37,208 nucleotides of DNA from an uncultured Bryobacteraceae bacterium (GTDB lineage: Bacteria > Acidobacteriota > Terriglobia > Bryobacterales > Bryobacteraceae): the NCBI GenBank assembly GCA_955652915.1, contig CATPCJ010000231.1, positions 1 to 37,208 of the forward strand. Reading direction: 5' to 3'. Of this stretch, positions 22,401 to 31,502 are shown in pieces (position 1 is the stretch's first letter; each line of letters starts with the position of its first letter). The translations under genes and the position numbers were made by a program. The notes beneath the pieces are model-generated. The model did no database searches and was not told where the DNA came from. It was given only the letters and a program-made list of their open reading frames with translations.

Positions 22401-24145
22401 GCTTCATCGATCGAGAGTATCCCGATATTGTTCGCGATGTCCTCACCAGCTTGACGCAAGGTGTGGCGCGGGAAGTCCACACGGTGGCCAAATACGATCC
22501 GAAGACGCGGCCAGTGCAGGTTCCCGACATTGTCCTGCAGCGCCGTCCAGTGCGCCGCGTGTCGTTCGTCACCGGTTTCATCGCGGGAATAAAACCGTCC
22601 GATCCGGTGACTCCATACAACTTCACGCTGAACGATTACGAACTGGTGGCGAGCAAGGCGGGCTCCAAGGACCTCGACACCATTCGCTTCCTGGGATTCG
22701 GGAAAAAGCCCGCTCCCGAAACCAATCTGATGGTGAATTATTACCCCCGGTCCACGGACCCCACGCCGCTCACCGACCTGAATGTCGGCAGCGTGGCGCG
22801 GACCCTGCTCGAAGCCGTGAGCAAAGAACTGGCCCTGCTGTATGCGCAACTGAATCTCGCCTACGACAACGCCTATATCGAGACGGCCACCGGCGCATCG
22901 TTGAATCGTGTGGTGGCGCTGTTGGGTTATACGAGATTCCGCGCGGGAAGAGCGGTCGGGGCGGTCACGTTTACCAGACGCGCGGGGGCTCCCGGCAACA
23001 TTACCATCCCGGCCGGCACACCCATTACCGACGCCGCTGACAAGATTCGATACGAGACCTCCGAGACACACGACATGCTGGCGGGGGAATCCACCGCCGA
23101 AGTCCGGGTGCGCGCCGCGGACGATACCACGCCGGTGGTGGATGCGGGGATACTCACCGTTATCCAGCGCGCCATCGCCGGCCTCGACCAAGTCGTCAAC
23201 CAGCGCGCCACCACCAAATCCTCGGCAGACGAATCCGACCAGGAGCTGCGTGCGCGCGCCGCGGATGCGCTGATCGCGGCCAGCAAGGGCACCGTGGAAG
23301 CCATCACTTACGGGCTGCTGCAGTTGCCTCAGGTGCGCGATGCCAAAGTGGAAGAGATGCCTAACGGCGTTCCCGGTGAAATCCGCATCTCGGTAAGCCT
23401 GGCGGAACCCGGTCGTAATCCCAAGGATCTGCCGCCGGAAGTGATGGCTAAGATCGAGGAACTTCGACCCGCCGGCATCCGCGTGGTCACCGCGCCGGCG
23501 AAAACCGTGTCGATCCAGATCGGCGCACAACTCGTACTCGCCGGAAGCAGTTTGCCCGCGGCGGTCATCCAGCAGGTGCACCAGAACGTTCAGGCGGTAA
23601 TCGCCGCGGAGATCCAAAAACTAGGTGTCGGGGAAAAACTTCGAGTCCGGCCCTTAACCGCCAAACTGCTTGCCGACCAGCGCATCGCCGATGCCGTTTT
23701 GACCATCGGGGAAAAAGGGGGAGCCGCGCCAGAAGCGGGGATCGATTTCACCACGCCGGCAGGATCCGCCGTGGAACTGGCGGGGGTTATCTTCTCCGCC
23801 GATACCTTCACCCAGGCGCTGCCCGCCGGGCAGAAGATTCCGGTCGATGTGCGGGCCACCGCCACCATGGAACTCTTGGCGGGTGTAGCCGCCGCCGACG
23901 CTAAGGCTACGCTGACGGCCAAGCTGAAGCAGTTCTTCGCCGGCGTCAAGGCGGGTACGTCCATCGACACGCCAACGCTATTGACTGCCGTGCGCGACGA
24001 GTCGCGGTATGCCATCGATCCGTTGAAGTTCACCGTTACTCTCACCGTCGACACGCAGTTTGTGCAGATTGTGCAGGCTGGTCCGGCCTTTACGGTCAAG
24101 CCCGAGCATTCGTTCACAGTGTCCTCCGTGGAGGTGACGAATTGA
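22397..24145 (+). CDS. Baseplate assembly protein J (gp47/gpJ-like)
   Basis: A 582-residue baseplate J family protein, which forms the wedge ring that expands to trigger contraction. The core includes ETATGASLNRVVALLGYTRF, VGAVTFTRRAGAPGNITIPA, AGILTVIQRAIAGLDQVVNQ, SDQELRARAADALIAASKGT and VEAITYGLLQLPQVRDAKVE, the recognised Baseplate_J sequence. It is considerably longer than Mu gp47 or P2 gpJ (about 300-360 residues), with about 160 residues before the core and about 200 after it (KLKQFFAGVKAGTSIDTPTL near the end). It overlaps both neighbours by 4 bases (gp25-like before, gpI-like after), so the three are translationally coupled. Confidence 0.9.
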   Translation: MSFIDREYPDIVRDVLTSLTQGVAREVHTVAKYDPKTRPVQVPDIVLQRRPVRRVSFVTGFIAGIKPSDPVTPYNFTLNDYELVASKAGSKDLDTIRFLGFGKKPAPETNLMVNYYPRSTDPTPLTDLNVGSVARTLLEAVSKELALLYAQLNLAYDNAYIETATGASLNRVVALLGYTRFRAGRAVGAVTFTRRAGAPGNITIPAGTPITDAADKIRYETSETHDMLAGESTAEVRVRAADDTTPVVDAGILTVIQRAIAGLDQVVNQRATTKSSADESDQELRARAADALIAASKGTVEAITYGLLQLPQVRDAKVEEMPNGVPGEIRISVSLAEPGRNPKDLPPEVMAKIEELRPAGIRVVTAPAKTVSIQIGAQLVLAGSSLPAAVIQQVHQNVQAVIAAEIQKLGVGEKLRVRPLTAKLLADQRIADAVLTIGEKGGAAPEAGIDFTTPAGSAVELAGVIFSADTFTQALPAGQKIPVDVRATATMELLAGVAAADAKATLTAKLKQFFAGVKAGTSIDTPTLLTAVRDESRYAIDPLKFTVTLTVDTQFVQIVQAGPAFTVKPEHSFTVSSVEVTN

Positions 24146-25449
24146 GCCATCTGCAACGCATGCTCGATCTTCTCCCGCCACCCTACACAGTGGCTCCGGA
24201 TTCCGTCGTGGCCGGGCTGTTGAACGTCGTGGCGCTGGAGATGGACGCTCTTCAGGAGGACTTGGACCTTTACCAACGCAGCCATTGGATCGGAACGGTT
24301 TTCCGCTTGCGCGAAGCGGAGAAGATCGGCGCGCTGCTGGGCATCCGGCGTTTGGATTGGGAAGATCTTCCAGCTTATCGCGAGCGGCTGCTGGCGTTGA
24401 TCGTGTCGTTGCGCCAGGGCGCCATCGGTCCGAGCGAGATTCGCGGGTTCGTCTTCGACTATCTCTCCAACATCCAGCGTGTGCTTGACTCCACCTATGT
24501 TCCCGGGCTCGAGTTCTGTCCCGACGCCGGCGCCGCCTATGCGCCTCTAGCGGGCCACCCCCGGTTCCGTCCCCTGGCGGTGGTGGAGAATCCCCACCGA
24601 ATGCGCACCAGCGGCACGCTCCAGGCGAATAATGGACGCGTTGCGTATCTCTTCCGCTGGAAGGAGCGGAACCTCGGCCTGGACGACACGGTCGCCGAGT
24701 TTCAGGTGAGCGGGGCGATCACGCGAACGCCCGTGCCCATTCTGTTGAACGTCACCACCGGGCAGTTGATCGGCTACAAAGGAAGGCTGCGTTTCGGCGA
24801 GACGCTGGAAATCCGCCAGCAGAAGCCGGGCGTTTCCAACCTCGCCGCCGCCACCCTGGATGGCCGGGACGTGACCGCGGCGCTCTTCAGCGTGCAGGGG
24901 TTCCATATGGGAGATTCACTTTCGGCCGGCAAGGCCGATCCGAAGCCGAGCCTGCCATCGCTCGCGCGCGGAACCAACGAATGGATCTTTCTCGCGATCG
25001 GAATATACGATATCCCCGGCTTGGACCGCTTCTTCTTCGCCATGCCGGATGACCAGTTGCGTGAGGGCGCCTTCGATGAAACCCGATTCGACCACTCGTT
25101 GTTTCCCTCCGGCACGGCAGCGCAGTTGCGTATGACGTGGATGGAAACCGAGCCCGCATCGTTTGAAGTGCGCGTCCCTCGCTACATCGTCGTGGCGCCG
25201 GACGACGCCGGGTCGCGGCACGAGCAGGTAGCCGATGCATTACGCGGCTCGATCGGACGGCTGCACGCCGCCGGGGTGCGCGCGGTAGTGACGTTCGAAC
25301 CGTTTATCGAGGAGCAGCGCCAGGAAACGCGGTTCAGGGTAGGAATCATAACCCTCGATCCGGAAGACGGTCCGGCGGGCGAGGGCGATCGATTTGTGCT
25401 GGGTGGCCGGTTCGGCGACTCGGCGCTGGGGGGTTCGCGGTTTGAATAA
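24142..25449 (+). CDS. gpI-like baseplate protein with long C-terminal extension
   Basis: A 435-residue protein. Residues 1-110 resemble phage tail protein I: LQRMLDLLPPPYTVAP, ALEMDALQEDLDLYQRSHW, LREAEKIGALLGIRRLDWED and YRERLLALIVSLRQGAIGPS, matching the helical partner of protein J. The remaining 320 residues are beta-rich and unrecognised, with a middle part (RVAYLFRWKERNLGLDDTVA, TPVPILLNVTTGQLIGYKG) that may form a domain carrying fibres, and a Gly-rich end (FVLGGRFGDSALGGSRFE). P2 gpI is only about 176 residues, so this is an enlarged form. Gene order after J supports the assignment. Confidence 0.72.
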   Translation: MSHLQRMLDLLPPPYTVAPDSVVAGLLNVVALEMDALQEDLDLYQRSHWIGTVFRLREAEKIGALLGIRRLDWEDLPAYRERLLALIVSLRQGAIGPSEIRGFVFDYLSNIQRVLDSTYVPGLEFCPDAGAAYAPLAGHPRFRPLAVVENPHRMRTSGTLQANNGRVAYLFRWKERNLGLDDTVAEFQVSGAITRTPVPILLNVTTGQLIGYKGRLRFGETLEIRQQKPGVSNLAAATLDGRDVTAALFSVQGFHMGDSLSAGKADPKPSLPSLARGTNEWIFLAIGIYDIPGLDRFFFAMPDDQLREGAFDETRFDHSLFPSGTAAQLRMTWMETEPASFEVRVPRYIVVAPDDAGSRHEQVADALRGSIGRLHAAGVRAVVTFEPFIEEQRQETRFRVGIITLDPEDGPAGEGDRFVLGGRFGDSALGGSRFE

Positions 25450-25498
25450 ACAGACTCGGCGGGTCGCGAGGCCCGTCCCACTGACAGGAGTACAAGCG

Positions 25499-25978
25499 AT
25501 GGCCACCACAAAGCTGCGCGGAAGGCTGGAATTGACGGTGAGGGAAGCGCGGGGGCCGGTAGTGGCGCGCCGCACCGCGGAGAACATGGTTGTGCGGAAT
25601 GGGGCGGCGGTCGTTGCTCGCCTGTTCAGCGGCGTGGCGGGCGCGGTGCCCGTGAATCAGATCCGGGTCGGCTTCGCCGGCGAGTCGGGAACACCCGAGT
25701 TGAAGGCCTTGACCGCGCCCGATGGAGCGATTCCGGCCGGTGCGCTGGCCAGCCCGTTGACGCCGGCGAACTTCCACATCGACACCGGTCCGGTGGACTC
25801 CGTGCAGGTCTCCATCAGCGCGGTATTTCATCCAACCGTGGATCTCGATCACGTGACCGAGGCCGGACTGTTTGCAGGAGACGATCTCTACAACCACGTC
25901 GTCTTTGAGCCGCTTTCCATGAAGGCCGGCCAGGACATCACGTTCTTCTGGCAAATAAATTTTCCATTTGGACATTGA
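25499..25978 (+). CDS. Putative tail-fibre/baseplate adaptor protein
   Basis: A 159-residue protein whose ATG at 25499 is preceded by ACAGGAG. The pattern is that of small phage tail-fibre-associated proteins: an N-terminal strand pair (LRGRLELTVREARGPVVARR), NMVVRNGAAVVARLFSG, an IRVGFAGESGTPEL strand, and a closing VTEAGLFAGDDLYNHVVFEP with DITFFWQINFPF. The TEAGLF element is common in fibre N-terminal domains that attach to the baseplate. No named family is certain. It lies 49 bases after the gpI-like gene and 21 bases before the first fibre-like coiled-coil protein. Expected role: a baseplate-proximal adaptor for fibres, an inference. Confidence 0.5.
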   Translation: MATTKLRGRLELTVREARGPVVARRTAENMVVRNGAAVVARLFSGVAGAVPVNQIRVGFAGESGTPELKALTAPDGAIPAGALASPLTPANFHIDTGPVDSVQVSISAVFHPTVDLDHVTEAGLFAGDDLYNHVVFEPLSMKAGQDITFFWQINFPFGH

Positions 25979-25999
25979 GCGAATGAGACGAGGTAACCC

Positions 26000-26950
26000 A
26001 TGAACGATCTCAACCTGAACTTTCTCGGATTTCCCCAAGCGAACCGGGACTTGACCGTGGAATTGCGCGATCCGGTCACGCAAACCCTGGTCCGCCAAGT
26101 GAAGCCTTTTTTGGACGGCACGGCGAAAGTGACCAGGATCCCGCCGGGCGCTTATGAGATGACCGTCCTGCATCCCAATATTGCCCTGCCCGTTATCCGC
26201 CAGCCGATCCGTGTGCTGCCCACGGGCGATACGCGCATTTCGGTGCTGATCGATCCCAGCAAGTTTCGTAACACGCCCATCGAAGACGTTCCGGAAGCCA
26301 ACCTGGGGCCCGTGAACGACACCGCCAAGTCCATCGCCGAGACAGTCACATCCCTCGCCAACAAAAAGCCGGGAGAGGCCATCCTCGCGCAGGATTGGAA
26401 TTCCATGGCTTCAGCCGTGAGAGACCTGGCCAATGTGCTGGGCCAACTGGTGGGCATCGTCAGTCCGAAGGGGCACAATCATCCGGAGTTGGAAAAGAAG
26501 ATCAACGAGATGTCCGACAACTTCGGAGAGTTGCTGAATACGCTCAGCAGCAGCCTGACCGAGTTGCAGCGGCAGATTCAAGTGGACCAAATGCAGCAAC
26601 ATGTTAAGTCCGTCCTGGACCAGGCGGGGGTCAACCCGGTTTCCCCGAAGGGCGTGGAGTTTCTCGACATCGTAGCTCAACTGACGCCACGAGCGACCGA
26701 CTCGCCCCTCCTCTTCGCTCAGGCCGTCCGCAACGCGGGCCAGCAACTGGATACCAAGCTCGGGCAGTTGCTGGACGAAAAGGCCGCCGATCCGAACTTT
26801 GCCACGTCGAAGCCGGTGCAACTGCTGGCCAGCGTGGTGGATTCGGCCAAGAATCAGCGCTCCTCAACTTATGCCGCCGAGTTAAGCCACCAGCGGGTTA
26901 CGCAGCGGACTATCTCGGGCGCGAAACTGAATCTGAATCTGAACAGGTAG
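26000..26950 (+). CDS. Fibre-like coiled-coil protein with N-terminal beta-sandwich
   Basis: A 316-residue protein of unknown family. Residues about 10-90 look like a small beta-sandwich resembling carboxypeptidase-regulatory domains (TVELRDPVTQTLVRQVKPF, RIPPGAYEMTVLHPNIALP). Residues about 125-160 hold AQDWNSMASAVRDLANVLGQ, then GHNHPELEKKINEMSDNFGE with an HxH pair (NHPE preceded by GH). Residues about 165-215 are predicted coiled coil (ELLNTLSSSLTELQRQIQVD). The C-terminal part is helical and ends LNLNLNR. A related W-N plus His-pair pattern occurs in the next gene, suggesting both attach by a similar domain. It has a GAGG ribosome binding site. Confidence 0.45.
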   Translation: MNDLNLNFLGFPQANRDLTVELRDPVTQTLVRQVKPFLDGTAKVTRIPPGAYEMTVLHPNIALPVIRQPIRVLPTGDTRISVLIDPSKFRNTPIEDVPEANLGPVNDTAKSIAETVTSLANKKPGEAILAQDWNSMASAVRDLANVLGQLVGIVSPKGHNHPELEKKINEMSDNFGELLNTLSSSLTELQRQIQVDQMQQHVKSVLDQAGVNPVSPKGVEFLDIVAQLTPRATDSPLLFAQAVRNAGQQLDTKLGQLLDEKAADPNFATSKPVQLLASVVDSAKNQRSSTYAAELSHQRVTQRTISGAKLNLNLNR

Positions 26951-26963
26951 ATGGGAGGACCCC

Positions 26964-28820
26964 ATGGCGGTAACAAACCAACTTCCAAGAATCGCCGATC
27001 TGACGGGCCGGATCGGTTCGCTGGGCGGTAAACAGCGCGGCATGCCCATCGAGGCGGCCGACTGGAACGCGCTGGTGGACGTGCTGCGCGGCATGCTGGA
27101 GATCGATCGTTCGCAGGAGGACTCGGCACAGTCCACTCTTGAACAACGGTTCGCGCTGAAGGTCCACGAGCATCTCGGACAGGTGACCATGGCGTGGCTC
27201 GACCCCGCCTTGCAGGCCACCGTTAACCAGACGTCAGATACCGGATCGCGCGTGGTCATCTCCGATCTGCGGCAAAAGGTCGATGGCCTGGGGACCGAAG
27301 TCGCGCGCCTCACTTCGCAGCTCGCCGACCAGCAACGGCTCATCGACCGTTTCACGGTGAACGATTCCGATCGCGGGCGCACTCTCCAAGCCTTCGACAC
27401 GCGCTTCGCGGGAGTGGAGAGCGTCAAGACTCAGGTTACCGGCATAAGCGCTCAGCTTGATGCCTTGAACAAGAACGTAACCACCGTCCTGGATTTGAAA
27501 AAATCGCTTTCGGACGCGGCCGGTGCGCCCATTGACGTGGGTAAGCTCAAGCAGCAAGTGGTCGACCTCCAAAAGCTCAGCGAGAATTTCAACGGCGCGG
27601 ACGGCCACCCGGTTCGACTTTTGGATGTGGAACTCAAGTTCAAGGACCTCTCCGATGCCGTGGGATTGGCGGGGAAGGGCGCCCTCGACACCCGCCTGGC
27701 GGCCGCGTCTGCCGATTTGGAAGCCCGCGTCAATCAGCGCGCGGACGACAAACTGAGCGTTTTCCAGCAGCAGATTCTCACTTCCCAGGCACAGAGCGTT
27801 GCAAAAGTGACTGCCGACTCGAAAGCCGCCGTGGCTGCGGCGCTCGCCGGCAACAACCAGGCCATCGCGGCAAAATCGGCCGAGTCGGAAGCGCGCATCA
27901 ATGTGTCCGTGAAGGACACCGTGACCGCGTCGGTCAAGGCCGCTCAGGATGCGATTACGGTATCCACCAACTCCGCCATCGACCAGCGTTTCGCCGCTAT
28001 CCCGGATCAGGTCAAAACCGCGGTGGGCGCTGCCCAGACCGCCACTGAGACCCGTCTCCGCGCCGATTTTTCCAGCCTGATCGACACCACTGTACGATCG
28101 CAGGTGACCGCGGCCGAGTCCCGGGTTAACACTCGCGCCACCGACGCCGAGACGAAACAGGCGGCGTTCCAGAAGCAGTTGCAAGCGGATGTGCAGGCCA
28201 CTATCAACGCGCAGATCGCCACCGAACGGACCGCTCTGTCCTCCAGTTTTAACGCGCAGGCCGCTCAGGCGCAGCAGACCATCGCCACGCAGGTAGCCAG
28301 CAGCGTTAACGACGCCATCGGCAGGGTATCCACCAACATCACCGCGCAAATCACCGATGGCCTGAACCAGCGCACTGGCGATCTCGATACCCGCGTTGGA
28401 CGCGCCGTGACTACCGCGCTCCAAACTTTGCCGAGCACCATTGATTCCACAGTCAAGCAGCAAATCGCGGGTCTTGACGTCGCCGGCCAATTGCAGGCGT
28501 CCAAGACCGCCGTCATCACGCAGTTCCGCGGCGAGTTGAACCAAGCCATGTCGGATCAACAGGTCCGCTCCACCGCCGCCGTCAGCGCCGCCATAACGCA
28601 ACTGCGCGGCGAGACTGCCACGGCGGTGAAGTCGGGTTCCGATAGCGCCTTCCAGCGCGCCTCGGATCTGATCTCCGGAGTGCGTACGGACGTAACCACC
28701 CTTTCTACGCGCGTGAACACGGAGGTGGCGCGCGTCGATTCGCGCATCACCACCGCCCTCGTCCGGCCGATCACCACCACGACGACGACAACGGCCCCAG
28801 TAATACTCAGGCAGGGTTGA
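26964..28820 (+). CDS. Long coiled-coil tail-fibre-like protein
   Basis: A 618-residue protein. Residues about 25-80 contain PIEAADWNALVDVLRGMLEI and FALKVHEHLGQVTMAW, resembling the DWN/His-pair segment of the preceding protein. From about residue 90 nearly the whole chain is heptad-rich coiled coil with Ala, Gln, Thr, Val and Asp/Glu (VVISDLRQKVDGLGTEVARL, LKKSLSDAAGAPIDVGKLKQ, TRLRADFSSLIDTTVRSQVT). It ends with a run of seven Thr followed by APVILRQG. No signal peptide or receptor-binding head is recognisable. This fits an extended fibre shaft, which would normally be trimeric. A tape measure is an alternative given the coiled coil, but the position after gpI and the shared attachment pattern favour a fibre. 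Confidence 0.5.
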   Translation: MAVTNQLPRIADLTGRIGSLGGKQRGMPIEAADWNALVDVLRGMLEIDRSQEDSAQSTLEQRFALKVHEHLGQVTMAWLDPALQATVNQTSDTGSRVVISDLRQKVDGLGTEVARLTSQLADQQRLIDRFTVNDSDRGRTLQAFDTRFAGVESVKTQVTGISAQLDALNKNVTTVLDLKKSLSDAAGAPIDVGKLKQQVVDLQKLSENFNGADGHPVRLLDVELKFKDLSDAVGLAGKGALDTRLAAASADLEARVNQRADDKLSVFQQQILTSQAQSVAKVTADSKAAVAAALAGNNQAIAAKSAESEARINVSVKDTVTASVKAAQDAITVSTNSAIDQRFAAIPDQVKTAVGAAQTATETRLRADFSSLIDTTVRSQVTAAESRVNTRATDAETKQAAFQKQLQADVQATINAQIATERTALSSSFNAQAAQAQQTIATQVASSVNDAIGRVSTNITAQITDGLNQRTGDLDTRVGRAVTTALQTLPSTIDSTVKQQIAGLDVAGQLQASKTAVITQFRGELNQAMSDQQVRSTAAVSAAITQLRGETATAVKSGSDSAFQRASDLISGVRTDVTTLSTRVNTEVARVDSRITTALVRPITTTTTTTAPVILRQG

Positions 28821-28824
28821 GGCG

Positions 28825-29754
28825 ATGCTAAGCGGGATCGAGCGCAAATTAACGTCACTGGTGGCCGATGGCTTGGCCGCCCGGTCCCACTTGTCCGTTT
28901 TGGAGGCGCCGGGCTCCACGCAGGCCATCGCCGCGGCGCGCGGCGCGCTGCTGGTGTCGGTATCGGAAGCCGGTCCGCGAGAATCTTTCGAGCCCGGCTT
29001 TAACGCCAATCTAAAGCTGAACGGAAACGCGGCCGGCCGCCGTATATTGCCGCTCGGATTCAGCGCGAGCCTCGATTTTCGTCATGCGCCCGCCGGCCAG
29101 ACCGATGCCCAGCGGTCCGATGCACGCGTACTGCTGCTGGACGATGTGGCCCTCACGGCCCACCTTCTGAGCGCGGAAGATTTCCGGACCGGGAAGGCCT
29201 TCGCTAATGGACCGGCCGATCCCGGCTTCCAGGTACTCTCTTTTCAGCTCCATAAGACACTGCTCGGCCGTGATGTTTCCGACCTCGGCCTCACCGCCTC
29301 GCTGGAGTATCGCGGCATCGCCGAGATCTGGCCGCCGGGCGTGACGCAAGCACAAGGAACCGTTGTCGCGGTTGAAACATTCGTGGCCACGCAACCCGTG
29401 GAGATCCGGGTCCTCCAGCCCGTAGTTCGCCAGGGTGGCGCCACCGAGCTTCGCGTGGGACCCCTACCTGGAACCACCGCGACGCGGGGCGCATTGCGCC
29501 TGGCCGTGCGCGTGGTCAGCAGCCTGCCGCCCGCGCAGCGCGGGAAGATCGCCAATGGAGTGGACGGCGCCGAAACCGGATCGCGCCTGGTGCCGGCGGA
29601 CGCGCTTGGGACCGTGCTGCAATACAGCGCTCCCGCCGGTGCGCTAGGCGCCACGCGCGCCGAGTTCATCGAGGTTCACTTGGCCACACCGGACAATCGC
29701 ATGGGTGTCTTTATCGGCTCCGCCGCCATTCAGCTCCTGCCGAAACTGCCATGA
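28825..29754 (+). CDS. Unknown beta-rich protein of the injection cluster
   Basis: A 309-residue protein that I do not recognise. It begins with a helix (MLSGIERKLTSLVADGLAA), followed by many short beta-strands: RILPLGFSASLDFRHAPAG, VLLLDDVALTAHLLSAEDF, FQLHKTLLGRDVSDLGLTA and YRGIAEIWPPGVTQAQG. The C-terminal half has three strand-rich stretches (VEIRVLQPVVRQGGATELRV, RLAVRVVSSLPPAQRGK and IEVHLATPDNRMGVFIGSAA). The N-terminal half loosely recalls DUF4255/Pvc16-like tail-terminator proteins of eCIS, but the fit is too weak to name. It starts 4 bases after the coiled-coil gene and its stop overlaps the next start by 4 bases. Confidence 0.4.
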   Translation: MLSGIERKLTSLVADGLAARSHLSVLEAPGSTQAIAAARGALLVSVSEAGPRESFEPGFNANLKLNGNAAGRRILPLGFSASLDFRHAPAGQTDAQRSDARVLLLDDVALTAHLLSAEDFRTGKAFANGPADPGFQVLSFQLHKTLLGRDVSDLGLTASLEYRGIAEIWPPGVTQAQGTVVAVETFVATQPVEIRVLQPVVRQGGATELRVGPLPGTTATRGALRLAVRVVSSLPPAQRGKIANGVDGAETGSRLVPADALGTVLQYSAPAGALGATRAEFIEVHLATPDNRMGVFIGSAAIQLLPKLP

Positions 29755-31502
29755 GACCCACACTCTTCTACGAATCGGAGCTGGCCCACCAGAAGGTCGC
29801 GCAACTGGTGTCCGGCGTCATCGTTGCCGATCCGGTGGACACGCTGGACTTCCCCGACGAGCAGGGTGGCGTCGTCTCGCGCGAGCTCGGCGTACCATTC
29901 CTGAACGGCATGGACGATTTCGTGGTGACGGACGCCAGCCTTCGTTTACGAGCCAAGCCTAAACCGATGGACATCCTGTTCAAAAAGACAAATGCCGAGG
30001 AAGGCGGCGTGGTGGTCTCGCTGGCGAAACCGCGCCGCGTCCGCAGCTTTCAAATTCAGTTTCCCGATCCCGGCAAGGTGCCCCCGTTGCACCTGGTGGT
30101 TCGCACCGTCACAGGCGCCCCTGGCAGCTTTCAGTTCGGGCCTCCCATCTTTGCCTCCGCCGATCCGCCCCTGAAGTCCCTCGGCAAAATGTTCGGACCA
30201 GTGCTCGCTGGCATGAGTGTCGCCGACGTGGAAGGCGGCGGCAAGACGCTCTCGTTCCCCCCGCAATTGGGCTCTGCGTGGTTGATCCAACTGGCCACCG
30301 GGGATGAGGCTACCAAGCTGGACCCCATGCCTGTGCATCCCGATGTCAAACGCGTTGTGGCGGATAGTTTACCCGAGAATCTCACGGTTGTGTTAGCCGC
30401 TGACGACGGCCCTGTCACTTTATGGAGCCATCCCAATCTGCTTCTACCGGAATCCAATTATCAGCAGGTGAGCTTCCTTCCGCTGGCGCAGAAATACCTG
30501 GCCAAGCGGCTTAAGATCGGCGGAAAAGCCACGCTCACGGTGCCCCTCAATTTCCATTCCGACAGTGGCTGCCAAGTGGAAGTAATCGGCCAGAGCCTGC
30601 AAGGCGAGTATCGCGTTAGGCCGTTCGGGCCGGATCCATTGAAGCTGCGCGTAGGCGGCGGCTGGGACTCCGTCAAGCTGAACGCGCCTTCAGGACTGCG
30701 CCCGTTGCGCGCCACCGTGGACATCACCGCCAAGCCTCTGGGACGCGTTCTCAATGGAGCGTCACCCGAGCCTCCGCTGGATGCGCCCGTCGCCGGGATG
30801 CGTGTGAACCAGGGCCGGCAGGTCGCCGCCGCTCGTGGATTCGCGCCGTTACCACCGGCTAAGGCCGGAAGCGTGCTGCCGCTGGTGAGCGTGCGGGTGT
30901 TGGCGTCGGCGGTCCAGGATACGGAAACCGTCCTGGAGCTGCGCGGCGACGTTACCGGACTGCCGGGTCCGCTCCTGGCGCCTCCCGTACCCGCTCAGAT
31001 TCAGGCAGGCCCAGCCGGCTGGATTGAATTCGTACTACCCAGGCCATTGCCGGTTAGCACTGGCCGCGCGCCGCTGTGGGTGGCGCTGCGGGTCACGCGC
31101 GGCGAGCTGCTGTGGTTCGCGGGAGCGCCTGCCGGCGGTGGTGTCCGCTTCAGCGACGATAAAGCAAAAACGTGGGACCTGCCGGATGCAGTCTTGACGC
31201 CGGTGTCGGATTTGTGGGTTCAGCTTTTTCATCAGCAAGCCGATCCGCAACCCGCCCCCACCTTGCGTGTGCGCTTTCGAGACATCACTCTCTCAAACGA
31301 TTTGATCCAGGGGGCATCGCGGTTGGGTCCACGCGAGTTCCGGGCCGTCTCCACCGGCTTGCCGGTATCCGGCCAGCTCGCGGCGGGGGCGGAACAGGGC
31401 CGCACCGATACCGTGCTGCGGGTTTTTTCACCGGCCGTGGCCGATATCACTTTCACGAACGCCGCCTTGGCGTACGATCCGTTTTCAGGGGGGAACGCCT
31501 GA
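29751..31502 (+). CDS. Large unknown beta-rich protein of the injection cluster
   Basis: A 583-residue protein of no recognised family. It has no signal peptide or membrane segment. Beta-strand motifs are spread throughout, for example VVVSLAKPRRVRSFQIQFPD, GKATLTVPLNFHSDSGCQVE, VSVRVLASAVQDTETVLELR and RAPLWVALRVTRGELLWFAG. These look like several beta-sandwich domains, suggesting a surface appendage or binding role. The start overlaps the previous stop by 4 bases and its stop overlaps the next ATG by one base (TGATG), so it is translationally coupled in a chain with the long helical protein. A part in particle decoration or target binding is possible by position only. Confidence 0.4.
   Translation: MRPTLFYESELAHQKVAQLVSGVIVADPVDTLDFPDEQGGVVSRELGVPFLNGMDDFVVTDASLRLRAKPKPMDILFKKTNAEEGGVVVSLAKPRRVRSFQIQFPDPGKVPPLHLVVRTVTGAPGSFQFGPPIFASADPPLKSLGKMFGPVLAGMSVADVEGGGKTLSFPPQLGSAWLIQLATGDEATKLDPMPVHPDVKRVVADSLPENLTVVLAADDGPVTLWSHPNLLLPESNYQQVSFLPLAQKYLAKRLKIGGKATLTVPLNFHSDSGCQVEVIGQSLQGEYRVRPFGPDPLKLRVGGGWDSVKLNAPSGLRPLRATVDITAKPLGRVLNGASPEPPLDAPVAGMRVNQGRQVAAARGFAPLPPAKAGSVLPLVSVRVLASAVQDTETVLELRGDVTGLPGPLLAPPVPAQIQAGPAGWIEFVLPRPLPVSTGRAPLWVALRVTRGELLWFAGAPAGGGVRFSDDKAKTWDLPDAVLTPVSDLWVQLFHQQADPQPAPTLRVRFRDITLSNDLIQGASRLGPREFRAVSTGLPVSGQLAAGAEQGRTDTVLRVFSPAVADITFTNAALAYDPFSGGNA

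Noticed and set aside
22238..23617. A 459-codon open minus-strand frame over baseplate J
   Set aside because: His/Arg/Gly-rich shadow of a clear Baseplate_J gene.
27234..29009. A 591-codon open frame on the minus strand opposite the coiled-coil gene
   Set aside because: It mirrors a repetitive GC-rich gene, has no recognisable domain, and the plus-strand frame fits the operon with proper start and spacing.
31172..31501. Upstream extension of the giant helical protein
   Set aside because: The extra 110 codons lie in another frame of the preceding gene and are Ser/Arg-rich; the ATG at 31502 couples to the previous stop.
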